From positions 62,001 through 126,000 of the forward strand of contig NW_020167548.1 of NCBI RefSeq assembly GCF_001641265.1: a stretch of DNA of 64,000 bases, read 5' to 3'. Shown in pieces: positions 1 to 9,977 of this stretch. A model generated the notes under the pieces. It searched no databases and had not been told where the DNA came from. It worked only from the letters and a program-made list of their open reading frames with translations. Position numbers and translations under genes: made by a program. Within the stretch, counting starts at the first letter, position 1. The number at the start of each line of letters is the position of its first letter. The stretch is from Pseudogymnoascus destructans. Its lineage: Eukaryota > Ascomycota > Leotiomycetes > Thelebolales > Thelebolaceae.

Positions 1-685
1 TTCCATCTGCGCAGATGCATTCGACCATCGAAACCCATTCCTGACGGCCAGGATGCGCTTGATGCTTCGTACGAAGCATTGAATCAAGTATAATTCGAGT
101 AGATTCCATTGTCCCAATCGAAAATCCGGATTCATCCATGTTATATGTGTTCTCTTGCGTGATTCCAAACTCTTGAACCACCTTGGTGTACGCGTTAAAC
201 CATGCCGTAAGCACTGGTTTTGTTGCACCGTCCATGCATACAGTTTCGATCCGTCGCCCAATAGCGACCTGTATATGGGGATGTCGTTGTATGAATCGTG
301 GTACCCAGTCGCGACCGAGGGAAAATCGTGGTTGGGGTAGAAGTAAGTTTGGCGTCGCGTCGTCAAAATTGAGTGACCGGTGCGACCGGAGTTCTTCAGC
401 TATTTCCTTCAACAACCGATGCCCTGGAGAATAGCCGCTGATTGTTAGGTTTTTAATCCACTTTAGAAGTATCTGTTCTTGCGCGCCTGATAAATTCTGC
501 TGTTTCTGGCGGGCTTGGGAGCGTGTCAAACCTCCATTGACGCGTCGCGTCACTGAACTCTTCGGCAGCCCCAGCACTTTCTCAGCGTGATATGCACTCT
601 TATACTTCTTAGATTGGACGTCTAATACTGCCTGGGCTATTAAAGTTTCACGCTCAGCAACACCCAGGCTTTTACAGCGAACCAT
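1..685 (-). CDS. pogo/Fot1-like DDE transposase, N-terminal 228 codons, truncated by window edge
   Basis: Reading the minus strand from the ATG at 683-685 gives 228 codons without a stop up to base 1. The N-terminal third resembles the helix-turn-helix and CENP-B-like DNA-binding region of fungal pogo transposases. The motif YNMDESGF, with Asp at about residue 184, is the position of the first catalytic Asp of the DDE domain, and a GRQEW motif follows as in the family. The second and third catalytic residues would lie outside the window, so function cannot be judged. It shares the family plan of the transposase at 24297-25958 but is clearly a different, divergent lineage with different terminal sequences. 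Confidence 0.8.
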   Translation of the reverse strand, partial: MVRCKSLGVAERETLIAQAVLDVQSKKYKSAYHAEKVLGLPKSSVTRRVNGGLTRSQARQKQQNLSGAQEQILLKWIKNLTISGYSPGHRLLKEIAEELRSHRSLNFDDATPNLLLPQPRFSLGRDWVPRFIQRHPHIQVAIGRRIETVCMDGATKPVLTAWFNAYTKVVQEFGITQENTYNMDESGFSIGTMESTRIILDSMLRTKHQAHPGRQEWVSMVECICADG

Positions 686-769
686 TGTTGAGTTATTCAC
701 AGTTATCAGAAGTCGGCGGGGTGAATTCCCCGCGTTACGCCATCCCCCGCGTTACGCCACGACTTACGT
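1..769 (-). mobile_element. Fot1/pogo-type DNA transposon, partial (one end inside window)
   Basis: The element runs off the left edge of the window. Its visible end is at 769: read on the minus strand it starts ACGTAAGTCGTGGCG, followed by two direct copies of a GGCGTAACGCGGG-like subterminal motif (720-760). It is preceded by TA (770-771), the usual pogo target. The flanking DNA on the right is the reverse transcriptase reading frame of a gypsy element, which stops exactly at this junction, so the pogo element inserted into gypsy pol. It carries the transposase gene at 1-685. Only one end is visible, so the inverted repeat and the TA duplication cannot be confirmed here. Confidence 0.8.
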
Positions 770-771
770 TA

Positions 772-1979
772 GGATAGGGGACGCGAAGGGGCTGTTGCTG
801 TTGACGATGAATCCCTTTTCCAGGTTTTCCAGCAGGTATTGCTTCGTAGCCTTAAGCTCTTCAGTGCCCTGTCGATATAACGGGGAGAAAGCGTTTGGTA
901 AAGGGGCTTCGAGCTGTATCTTGTGGTCGTATATGCGGTGGGGGGGGATTCGATCCGATTCCAACTTCGAAAAGACATCGGTGTACCTCCGGTGCATATG
1001 CGGAAGCTTCTGCTGGATGAGGCGGAGCGTTTCTTCGTCCTCTACCAACTCCTTTTCATGAATGATCTGATCGATTTCGTAGATGCTAGTCTGAAAAAAC
1101 TCGGAGTTTCGCATCATCTCGTGGTGGAAAGCATTTGCACTGATTTCGCATATATGCATGGGCGTAAACCTATGTACTAGGGTTTTCTGCGGTGGGGGAG
1201 AAACCTCCTGGTTTCGTGGTGGGTTCGATGGCGTATCGGTGATCTCTTCGTAGTCGGAAGTTATCACTTTCATTTCCATTGAACGTCCGCCTGCGCGGCG
1301 TCTGTCTTCGCGGTGGATTGCGAAATCCCGGCGATTCGCATCCGACTGGTATGCAGGATGTTTAATGGACGTTTCGCGTGAGTGGTAGGGCAAGGTGATC
1401 TCCTTGCTCCAGCTAGGAGTTGGCGGGTACTCCTTTGGCCATACTAACTGGCTCTTTGCAGAGTCGAGTAGTATTTGGAAGCGGCTGAAAAGCTTCTTCC
1501 CAATTATCACATCTGGTGCTCCGAGGTCCAGGAGTACAAAGGGGCAGTTATATATTCAGCGTCCTTCGACTGTTAAGTGTAACCGAATATACTCCGATAC
1601 GTGGCCTTGGATTTTGCGCTGAAATCCACGTATGGGTACAGAGTAGGGTAGTTTCCATATAGGGCTCTGAAGCGCTTTCGACAGTCGTATTGCGAAAGGC
1701 TTGTTAGACGAGGTAGCCGTTTGCTCCTGTGTCTGCTAGGGACTTCGTTTGCACACCGAGTCCATTCATACTCAGGGTCGTGTCGACTAAGAACTGGGTG
1801 CCTCCCAGGAGTTCTCGTAAGTCTAGTCCTCGCAGGTCACATTTGCGTAGACCTAGGAAGGAGCCTTCTCCTAGGCCTCATCGTTTTCCTCGAGGGACGC
1901 ATCCGATTGAAGTTCCACAGCTTCTTCCCATTGTTCTTCTGCCTCGGGGTCGTTACGGTCCATTTCCTTGATAGTAGCG
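772..1979 (-). pseudogene. gypsy pol remnant (protease C-terminal part and RT N-terminus)
   Basis: The minus-strand frame ending at the pogo junction contains DVIIGKK, SAKSQLVWPKEYPPTPS and then the linker and N-terminal RT residues typical of Ty3/gypsy polyproteins (YTDVFSKLESDRIPPHRIYDH...). Upstream, IYNCPFVLLDLGAPDVIIG reads in the same frame but is preceded by a TGA at about 1556-1558, so the frame is not open through the protease. No catalytic RT motif (YxDD) lies inside the window. Confidence 0.75.
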
Positions 1980-3105
1980 TTAAGGGGGCATTTGTCCTGG
2001 AAATGGCCGGGCTTGCCACACTAAACAGTTTCCTGAGGGCGCAGGGACTGTGGTTCTCAGACGTTCCGGTATGGCTGGCTTGGGGAGGAACGCGGTTTGG
2101 GTGAACAGAGCGGATGTCGCTCGAGTCGGCTTCGACGCTGATGATGCCTTTGCCGTATCCGTGGTACGTGTGGACGTCCTTGCGAGAGCGGGTAGCAGAT
2201 TCAATTCGTTGTTCCGGCGCCGTTCCTGGTCGAAGGCGGTAAGTTCTCGTACCATGGTCTGGTATTCTCCCTTCCATTGGTTTTTGATGATCGCGACGCG
2301 GCTGCGGAATTCAGGAGTCAACTTGTTCCACATGTGCTGAAACCATTCCGACTCAGAGACTTGTCCTGTGATAGCTGCACTTTGGAAACGAGCCTTGAGC
2401 TCTGGGAAGGTTTCGCTAGCATGCCCTTTCTCTCCCATTTGCAGGTCGTCGAAGAGGTTCCTGGCCTGTTCCGTCTCGTTGCCTGTGAGGTAGTATGAAC
2501 CTAGTAGATCCATCATCTCCTCAGCACTGCGGAACCCATGCGTAGCGGACAGGTATTGGGGCTCTAGGTAGGCCGGTCGTAGTTCCCCATATCAACGCTC
2601 TTCTCGAGACGTCGGTAAGGTAGTGGTCCTCATTGACTACGAGTCGATCCCGAATCGAAGCGCTCCATTGTAAGAAGGTATGTTCTACCCCATCGCTGAG
2701 AGGAAGGATTTTCTCAGAGATGGTTGATTTCTTATAGCGATTCGGAGGGTCCTCGGTGTGCATTTGTGATGACCCTGGAATTGAGGGAGAACGAGTGTTC
2801 CGAAGAGGTGGCAATTGAACTGTCTCGGGGGTGTTTCGTGTACGAGGCGTTCGTTGCTCCGTAACTTCTACTGTGGGTATGGGGGCGTCCACCGGCGGTG
2901 TGGACGGGATTCTGGTCTGGGATGCCGACAGGATAACTAGTAGATCCTTGACCTCCTGTATCTGTGCTTCGAGGTAGGCCATTCGACTCGGGATGTCTTC
3001 GGATGGCACAGCGGTCGTAGCTGCAGCGGTGGTTTGTCTGGTAGTCATTCTGGGCAGTTGACCGTCGTTGTCTTGGGGTATGTTTGATGTCGGCTTTTTC
3101 GACAT
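1980..3105 (-). pseudogene. gypsy gag remnant with broken zinc knuckle
   Basis: A gag-like frame starts at the ATG at 3105 (MSKKPTSNIPQ), shifts frame near 2590, and continues as a capsid-like segment (FDDLQMGEKGHASETFPELK, EWFQHMWNKLTPEFRSRV). At about 1990-2030 a nucleocapsid knuckle is recognisable as CGKPGHFQDKCP in another frame, with a TAG where the first Cys segment should be. The protein cannot be made intact. The capsid-like segments and the knuckle identify it as gag. Confidence 0.7.
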
Positions 3106-3462
3106 ATTGCCTCGGGTGTGTATCGGTACCGATACGAAAGAGCTTGACTTCCGGTAGCTCGTAGCTATCAACACTCTTGTCCACAATTTCCTCTGTGCTA
3201 TAAGGGGGTTCTTAAGGATCTCGTGTCCTATTTTGCGCCAACGCGTCGGCGACTTTACCAGCTTGTTCTGAAGAATCAAACCCTGATCCACTGGCTGTCC
3301 GTGAGATCTCTGGAATCACGGCTATTTGAAGTCGTCAGGTCTCTCCTCCGAAACATCACCGAGTCGCAGTCGATGGTGTAACGGTAGTTCTCCTGAGTCG
3401 TTCCAGTGTGGGATATTATTTAAGTACAGCCGTCCCCGGCAGGCGTGATCTTTTTTGTATAA

Positions 3463-3719
3463 TGTAAGGACACAGGGCACCCAGCTCACAGTAATAGCAT
3501 ATGAGAGTGCGAGTCGGAGGCTAAACGGATGCTATCCTATAGGTCTACTATGAAGGATACAAAAAAGATGATGGGGAACCCCGTCAGTCGATTTTCTCAA
3601 GTATCCGAAACCCATCCGACTCGGTTCCGACTCGGTTAGGCCACCCAAATGATCACACATGACCCCGCGGCTACCCGGAGTCTACTCCCTAGAATGAGAG
3701 ACGAGAAGGCATCCTTACA
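3463..3719 (-). repeat. 257-bp LTR of the gypsy element (5' LTR)
   Basis: Exactly 257 bp, starting TGTAAGGA and ending TCCTTACA, a perfect 8-bp terminal inverted repeat with the TG...CA ends of an LTR. It adjoins the gag side of the gypsy element. A second copy of identical length lies at 3742-3998 and differs at about five positions (for example around copy positions 28-34 and near the CGGTTAGG/CAGTTAGC segment). Confidence 0.85.
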
Positions 3720-4379
3720 CTGGTTAGTCATGGAAAGTCTTTGTAAGGACACAGGGCACCCAGCTCACAATAAAAGCATATGAGAGTGCGAGTCGGAGGC
3801 TAAACGGATGCTATCCTATAGGTCTACTATGAAGGATACAAAAAAGATGATGGGGAACCCCGTCAGTCGATTTTCTCAAGTATCCGAAACCCATCCGACT
3901 CGGTTCCGACTCAGTTAGCCCACCCAAATGATCACACGTGACCCCGCGGCTACCCGGAGTCTACTCCCTAGAATGAGAGACGAGAAGGCATCCTTACAGT
4001 CTTGGAAAATGAGAGAACTACACTCCTTTAGCATAAATAGGATTGCCCTTTCCTTAAGAAAGGGCAAGCAGACAATACAGTAAATCGACTATCACATACT
4101 TCCACATCTTTTCCAAGCTTCCAAGCATTGATCTTGTTACTCCTTGTTTCTGAAAAGTCAGTGAGGTGCTAACCTCTGACTTATCCCTGAGTTCTCAGAC
4201 TCAACATTTGTACAACTTGTCTAAACCACTCCACTACATCATACACTTGATTGCTTTGTTGTGGAATAGTCTAAGCTACGACCCTTTGGCTCTTTTTCCT
4301 AAGACAGTGTGTTGTCTTAGTAAAATCATCCCTTCCCTTGGGTGGCTAGATTCTCACATCTGGTGCACTCACCATTACA
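3720..4379 (+). mobile_element. 936-bp LTR family, copy 1 (right-hand part, interrupted by a solo LTR)
   Basis: This segment matches the right part of the 936-bp repeat seen complete at 44795-46210 and 62827-63762 (…GGTTAGTCATGGAAAGTC…, ending CACCATTACA at 4379). Its left part is cut off by the gypsy element ending at 3719 and would lie left of the window. A 257-bp solo LTR with target duplication occupies 3742-3998. Small ORFs read across it are not genes. Confidence 0.8.
3742..3998. repeat. 257-bp solo LTR with 5-bp target duplication
   Basis: Same length and ends (TGTAAGGA...TCCTTACA) as the LTR at 3463-3719. It is bounded by GTCTT at 3737-3741 and GTCTT at 3999-4003, a perfect 5-bp target site duplication. 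The empty site is seen in the repeat copy at about 61840-61860 (GGAAAGTCTTGGAAAATG). This is therefore an independent insertion that lost its internal region, not a tandem duplication. Confidence 0.9.
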
Positions 4380-5233
4380 CTTAGACTGCTAGTGGTTCAT
4401 TCTACGTAGGCACAAGCCCTCTAAGTTCTAATTGACTTTATAGACACTAGGAATAGTAGCATAAGGGAGCTGGCAGTTACGCTTTGTTCTTTAGAGCGTA
4501 TAGAAAGGGAATTAGTGGTCAAAAGGGCAAATGAGGGCATTTAGGGCACATTGGACGTTTGGCTTATGTAATGGTTTGATTGTCGCGTGAGAACTGTATA
4601 TCAAAAAGAACAGCAACCTAATGTCGCTATGTTCTAGCTGTCTTTATAATAAATGATCTTGTATCGTTGTTGCTAGTAATCATCGTTATAGTAAATGTAC
4701 TCGTTACAATTCTAAATGCAATGATTACGAGAAGTTTGGCGAGAAAAATACAAGGCCCGAACTTCTTTCAACAAGTAGGGCTCTACTACCGAGAAGCTTT
4801 TTCTTGATGCTCGGTGTTGTTACCATGCGACTATCGTTGTCACTGCGGTGTTGTCACCTCTCTCCTTTTCTTGCCGTTGGTGGGCGTCACCGAACTTCTA
4901 GCCGTTGGCCCAAGACACCGTAGACGCTTACCTTGCCGACGACGAAAGACCGCAGGTCAAATTCGTTCCTCCCCTTCTATAAAAGTTTGCATGACTGTGT
5001 TAGAGTTTACACCATCATTATGGTGCTTTATTCTTGCGGCGCCATCCCCTGCAAACCCGACATGAAGGAGATCACTTAAAACGTGGCCATATTGACTGCC
5101 TTAGCGAGAGAGCATTATCATTATCTTGTATATAAATCTATGGACTGTTTCGTCGAACCCGTACTCCAATCCCAATGCCGCCGTATCATATACGCTGATT
5201 CTCAGCTCCAAGCTCTGCACCGGTTTCCCATGC
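4380..5233. other. intergenic, no feature recognised
   Basis: Moderately AT-rich DNA between the repeat block and the 3' end of SIL1. The short open frames here show no family motifs. I see no LTR ends, tRNA or tandem array. Confidence 0.6.
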
Positions 5234-6520
5234 TTACAATTCTTGATGTACAAACTTCCCCAGCTTCTCCGTCTCCCCCCTCAACATTTGCAAGAAGGGC
5301 TTGCTCCATCCGTCGTCTTCTCCTGCCTCCTCTTTCTCAAGCACATAATTCATCACATGGTACACCCAGCACTCATCTCCAACCGTACCCGCAGCCACGG
5401 CTGCTTCTGCTGGCCTAAACGCACACGCATAATCCATCCTCTGTGGCTTCGTCGGCCACTTCCCAATCTCGGCTCCCATGTCCTCATCAAGGAAGTTATC
5501 CGTCACGAACTCCGCGACCTTCTTCCGCACAACATCCCACTCCTCACCCGCCCTGGCAAACAACTCAAGCGGCGCCTCCAGCCCTTCAAGATGAAGCAGC
5601 GCATCACGTAGCTCTGGGCTCTTGACCAGCCCGCTGAGCGCGTTTACCTTAGCCTTAGCGACACCAGGATCGGTTTCCGAGCGTAGTGTGAGTATTATCC
5701 TCGAGAGAAACTCCTGATCCGCAGCGTATTGCTGGAGGGCGCTCGAAGAGTCTGCGCTATGCGGATACGGGAGGTAGGAGCGCCACGACTTCTGTGCCTC
5801 TTCCAATGCAGTTGGGTTGTTCTGGATGGAGTTGGAAATGACACCAGCTGCGAGGCGACGGCGGGAGGCGGAAGTGGAGGCATCTGATAAGTCTCCGTCG
5901 AGGCAGAACGTGAGTTGCCGAATTACCGCGCTGTTTTTCATGAGCTCCACGCCGTAGTAGATGTCATGAGACAGGTCAAGGAGAGTGGTTAGAGCCGAGA
6001 CCGACATGGTATAGTTGTCGGCCTGGTCACTGCCCAGGATGGCCACGGCTCTCTGGAACTCCTCTGCTTCCGAAACGCCACCATCTGGTTCTCTCGGTGG
6101 TAATATTTTGCCCGCAGCTTGGTATGCGGGTGGCTTCTTGCCCGATTTATCCCGGAGAGAAACGCGCTCCTCCCTCTCTTCTGCCACATCTTGCTCTGGT
6201 TGGTCGACAATAACCATGGCCTGCTCTATTGGGATACCAGAATTGTCATCCTCGCCTTCCATCGGGATATTAAGCCTAGCCTGTTTTAAGCCCGAGTAGA
6301 TATCCATGCGGACATGCAGCCCAGGCGGGATGTCCTGGTCGTCATGTATAACCTGAAAGTCCTCCGTCGGTTCGAAAAGTCGGGGGTAGCATTCCGCGGG
6401 GTTGCTCGTGTGGCATATTAAATCGCTGTTCGGGGAAGACGAAGGGTCCGCCGGTGAAGTAGCGACGGCAAGACCGAGGAAAAGGCCGCCAGAGAGATAT
6501 CGCTGCATTAAGGCCCTCAT
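5234..6520 (-). CDS. SIL1: SIL1, ER nucleotide exchange factor for BiP/Kar2
   Basis: 428-residue single-exon protein. The N-terminus is a signal peptide (hydrophobic stretch about residues 8-22, then Ala/Pro/Ser). The C-terminus is HQEL, a variant of the HDEL-type ER retrieval signal. Between them is a helical, armadillo-like body with the fungal SIL1 features, such as SALTTLLDLSHDIYYGVELM and a C-terminal part beginning YACAFRP. In the ER lumen SIL1 binds the ATPase domain of Kar2/BiP and releases ADP. A second Met at residue 5 could also be the start. The chromodomain gene lies only 18 bp upstream on the same strand and in the same reading frame. I recognise the family from the overall sequence and the ER signals; confidence is good. 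Confidence 0.85.
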   Translation of the reverse strand: MRALMQRYLSGGLFLGLAVATSPADPSSSPNSDLICHTSNPAECYPRLFEPTEDFQVIHDDQDIPPGLHVRMDIYSGLKQARLNIPMEGEDDNSGIPIEQAMVIVDQPEQDVAEEREERVSLRDKSGKKPPAYQAAGKILPPREPDGGVSEAEEFQRAVAILGSDQADNYTMSVSALTTLLDLSHDIYYGVELMKNSAVIRQLTFCLDGDLSDASTSASRRRLAAGVISNSIQNNPTALEEAQKSWRSYLPYPHSADSSSALQQYAADQEFLSRIILTLRSETDPGVAKAKVNALSGLVKSPELRDALLHLEGLEAPLELFARAGEEWDVVRKKVAEFVTDNFLDEDMGAEIGKWPTKPQRMDYACAFRPAEAAVAAGTVGDECWVYHVMNYVLEKEEAGEDDGWSKPFLQMLRGETEKLGKFVHQEL

Positions 6521-6538
6521 CGCTATGAAAACCGGGTC

Positions 6539-7003
6539 TTAGTCTGTCTCGAGGACTGATAAGATATGCTCGATGTGCCTTCGAAAACGGCGCAGCTTTC
6601 GTCGTTGGCGCCTGAGAACTTCTTGTTCCGTAAGTTTTAAATTGAACTCTACCAGGTCGAAAGGAACTGATTTGCCGTCCGTTTGCCGCTTCAGTTCAAC
6701 TTCCCAGTCCTCGCGAACAGTGGGATAATCGTCGAGGATGGAGTAGTGTTCCCAGCTTGATTCCAGTACTGGGCTGTTTGTCCACTTGATGAGAACCCAG
6801 CGATAAAGCGTGCCTCCTTGTAAATTCGACTCCCAATCTGTCCGAGTATTCTCAGCTAGGACTTGTTCTATAGTATGTTCTTGGTTGCTGCTTGCAAGTG
6901 AGGCCAGAGATTCGGCGTCGTCAAGATCCTCGTTGTATTCTACGTCTGAGGGCTCTCTATCACTTGCGTCGTTGTTGTCATTTAGATCATGGTAGAAACT
7001 CAT
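6539..7003 (-). CDS. small chromodomain-like protein
   Basis: 154 residues, single exon. An acidic N-terminus (about residues 1-45) is followed by a chromodomain-like core (about 46-95: HTIEQVLAENTRTDW, LYRWVLIKWTNSPVLESSWEH) and a basic C-terminus (RRQRRKLRRFRRH). The aromatic cage pattern Y/W-x-W...W is visible: YRWVLIKW and SSWEH. Such proteins are likely chromatin associated, but the histone mark or partner cannot be told. The stop TAA at 6539-6541 is separated from the SIL1 ATG by 18 bp and the two ORFs are in frame, unusually tight for fungal genes. Confidence 0.65.
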   Translation of the reverse strand: MSFYHDLNDNNDASDREPSDVEYNEDLDDAESLASLASSNQEHTIEQVLAENTRTDWESNLQGGTLYRWVLIKWTNSPVLESSWEHYSILDDYPTVREDWEVELKRQTDGKSVPFDLVEFNLKLTEQEVLRRQRRKLRRFRRHIEHILSVLETD

Positions 7004-7388
7004 AGTAGAAACTCATAGTTGACCCGCATAAGTAATCATTATTGTATGGTTTTCAAGGTGAGGACAAGTGTCCATAAATTGTTGGATTTGGCCACATCCC
7101 GTTAATGATAAGGGCAACGATAGTGTGAGGGAGCTATCGATAAGCCTCCGGAAAAACCTCTGTGCCGACTCCGATGCATTACCCCCCCTATCGCCGTCGC
7201 TAACGACTAATCAAACGACTAATCGACGACTCATCCTCGATTGTTTCCTCACGTGACCGAGTCTTGTCCAGTCGCGCTAAAAGCGGCACGTTTGTTGCGT
7301 GGTAGCGCCCATAGCCGACGACACTTGATATTGATCCTCAAGGAAAACACTCCGAGTCTGCCATTGAGGACCAATTCGTATCCTAAAC

Positions 7389-8006
7389 ATGTTCGTCCTT
7401 CGGCGTCAGGCTGTTCAATCTGCCAGAGGCATTAGAACAGCCCGTTCAACCGCCCAATTCTCCTCATCGACCTCCCGGACCGCCCATGAAGCAGGCCACG
7501 GGCATGCAGCTCCAAAGGATGAGCCTCTAGGAGTGAGCAATGGCCAACTGAAGAACCTGAACACCACTGACAATGCTGCAGCTCTCCGTCTATATGACAC
7601 TCGCTGCTATTCCCGCCGTCTACATCGTCTACTCCCTGGCTCAGCCCTCTGCTGATGGGAGCAAGCCGGCTCTCGAGAGGCTCATCAACAGCTACTCCCA
7701 CCTCCAGGATACATTTGCTGCCAGAAACAAGCTCCACACTGCAGCAATTGAGCAGGCTGCATTCGATCGTAACCTCTTCCAAAGCGACAGGAAGACAGAG
7801 CACGTCAACCTCCGGTTCCCTGAGTAAGTGCATACTCGAATACAGACGGACGCTGTTACTAACATCTGCCCAGAACCTTCAACACAGGGTCTCCACATAA
7901 CGTCATCGCTGGCCAGGGCCCAAGGGATATCGAGAAGCTTGTTGCCCATTATGAGCAGTTGAACAATGCGGCTGAGGAGAAGAAGGTCCTCGCAAGGCAG
8001 GCCTGA
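7389..8006 (+). CDS. nuo17.8: NADH:ubiquinone oxidoreductase 17.8 kDa subunit (complex I), mitochondrial
   Basis: Three exons, 7389-7532, 7582-7823 and 7874-8006, give 172 residues in frame with introns of 49 and 50 bp. The first 45 residues are an Arg/Ser-rich mitochondrial presequence. A single membrane segment follows (MTLAAIPAVYIVYSLA, just after the first splice). The C-terminal half has the family signature EQAAFDRNLF and LRFPETFNTGSPHNVIAGQG, which I know from the Neurospora 17.8 kDa subunit. It is an accessory subunit of the membrane arm of respiratory complex I. The exon 1/2 join is needed because the frame containing the presequence ends shortly after the donor. Confidence 0.9.
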
Positions 8007-8848
8007 AGTCGGTGACATAGAAGAAATAGAATACCCCTTACCATATGATGCCGCCATTATTTGTGTCCTAACATCTAGGCTATCTTCCATGAGATTGCAC
8101 AGGGGCCAAATCGTCTGTCGAGGTGTCAAAAGGTAGGCTTGACTCTTTTCTTGGATACACTTGGCTATTGCCCGTTGGCATCAGAGTTGCAACAGGTATG
8201 TTCATGGAAGTTTTCTTTGTGTCAGCATCCTTTGAAGCCGTTGATCGGATGCATAAAGGGTTGATGCCTCTATCATCTTTGGCACCCCCTGAATATCACA
8301 GATGTTCTACTTGTCTCTTCAAGAGGCCTGGGCAGAGTTGAGACTGTTTGCTTGCCTAGTTGGCTATGTCAGCGGTTGCATATGATCAAGGGGGTTTATC
8401 AACGCTGATATCTTGCCTCAGTGCATCCATAAAGCATTGAAAGACTAGTCTGCCCCATGGGGTGTCTATGATTCTGTTTGATGGGCATAGAGGAAGAGTC
8501 TAGCCGTTGCAATAGTGCAACTATTTCGTGTATCCGATGGGGTAGCGCCTGGCGGTCATGGGGACGGGGTATGACGCGCGCACGTCGCACGCTGGCCAAT
8601 TTCACTTATTTACCTTATTGTTTTCTTTCTGATCTTCTTCTCTTCTTACCCTTTTCTTTTGTCAACACATCCACTCTCAGCACCATTGCTGGTGCCCCTT
8701 AATAGCATCAAGCTATCACCCTTCCATATCACAAGTCTACCACCGTTCTTAGAGCATAAGGTGAGTAAGATCGAGACCAGCACATTGGCCCCTTATTAAC
8801 TCTGATGAGTAGCTCACACACCTTCCTTGAATAACCTCTTGGTTGATC
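8007..8848. other. intergenic; promoter region of the SET-domain gene
   Basis: No coding pattern. A pyrimidine-rich tract at about 8605-8675 is typical of a fungal promoter/transcription start region. A GTGAGT at about 8760 could start an intron in the 5' untranslated region of the downstream gene. Confidence 0.5.
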
Positions 8849-9977
8849 ATGGGTGTGAAATTCACTGAAAAGCTGGGCCTTCATCGCCCCGGCGCCATTC
8901 AGCCCAGCCCCATTCGCCCCATTAACCAGGAAGTCGCCGTAGGTCACCCAAAGAATATTCATTATGCATAAATTAACCCCTGGTGCTTAGAATTTGCCAC
9001 GCGTTCCTAGCGATTATCATGACCAACTTCGTGAGATGGCTAGGCTTGAAAAGGAGGCCAAAGGTGAAGAGGAGCCTAAGGCGATTCCCCGTCCTGACCC
9101 GACTCTTGGAGACGTTATGGACCCACGCGACATAGACCTGACGGCGCTTGTGGACAACCTCCCTTGTATGTGCTTCATATTATTGCTACTTGCAACTGCA
9201 TGTGCTAACTACTTTACAGTCAATATTAGGGTCGATCAGCGCTATCGTATCCGCTACAGAATCAAGATGATGGAGAACAACCAATACAAGGTTGTTGCTG
9301 CCATGGATCTGCCAGTCAACTCTGTCATCATTGCTGAGACTCCGATTTTCTACACGAGTGCCAACGACATGGAAGGATTCGATCAGGTCATTGCCCGAGT
9401 CTTGATGCTTCCATTCCCAGAAAATGAAGCCTTTGCCAGAATGAGACAAGCCCAGGACTTCTCTACTCGATTGTTCACACACAACAGCCGCCTCAACATC
9501 AAGAAGATGATTGCCAACAAGACGTTCAAACTCCCAAAGCATCTCCATTACGTCGACATCAAAGACCAGAACTCCAGTTTCAAGAATCTTATCTTGAGAC
9601 AGTATGTCACCAACCGCTTCAAGATCAGTGATGATGCTGAGTGCATTGACGTCCGTGAGCCCCTGTACGGAATGTACCAGGATGCCTCGCGTCTCAACCA
9701 CTCGGCTGACCCCAACTGCATCGTGGACATCAACGAGGCACCTCCATTCATGATGTTCCTGGTCACCACGAAGGACGTGAAGAGAGATGAGGAGCTCACC
9801 ATCAGCTACCACAATGACATGCACTGTGGTCCTATTCGCCATGGCGAAAAGGCTGCTAAGTGCACAAAGCTGTTTGGCTACAGCTGCTTCTGCAAGGTCT
9901 GCAAGGTCCCCAAGAGTGATTTTCCTGAGGATGATGTAGAGGAGGAGGATGATGAGAGCATCTGCGCTGTTATGTAG
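8849..9977 (+). CDS. SET-domain protein (putative protein lysine methyltransferase)
   Basis: Three exons: 8849-8938, 8991-9165, 9220-9977, giving 340 residues. The uninterrupted frame before exon 2 has no ATG (it would need TTG), while the ATG at 8849 with a 52-bp intron (branch ATTAAC, acceptor CTTAG) joins in frame, so I place the start there. The 54-bp second intron is a multiple of three and could be mistaken for coding. The SET core motifs are RLNHSADPNC (about residue 256) and ELTISYHND, followed by a Cys-rich post-SET-like segment (CTKLFGYSCFCKVC). The tail is acidic. The substrate cannot be predicted; it is not one of the well known SET1/SET2/DIM-5 types. Confidence 0.8.

Larger units (their letters stand above)
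772..3719 (-). mobile_element. Ty3/gypsy LTR retrotransposon, decayed, 5' portion
   Basis: On the minus strand the order is LTR (3463-3719), gag-like region (about 3105-1980), protease linker and start of reverse transcriptase (about 1980-772). The reading frames are broken by several stops and frameshifts. The rest of pol and the 3' LTR are not visible, because the pogo element at 1-769 interrupts the RT frame just after the residues SPFASPIL. The right flank of the LTR (3720 onward) is the body of a 936-bp LTR element, so this gypsy element inserted into that older repeat. Diagnostic RT-region residues are PPHRIYDHKIQLE and KGFIVNSNSPFASPI. Confidence 0.85.

Noticed and set aside
3463..3998. 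Two 257-bp near-identical copies read as a tandem duplication
   Set aside because: Each copy has TG...CA ends, the second has a GTCTT target duplication, and the 22 bp between them match an uninterrupted segment in other copies of the host repeat. They are separate LTRs.
9166..9219. Hydrophobic stretch (CFILLLLATACANYF) as a membrane segment of the SET protein
   Set aside because: It is the translation of a 54-bp intron with GTATGT donor, GCTAAC branch and TTTACAG acceptor.
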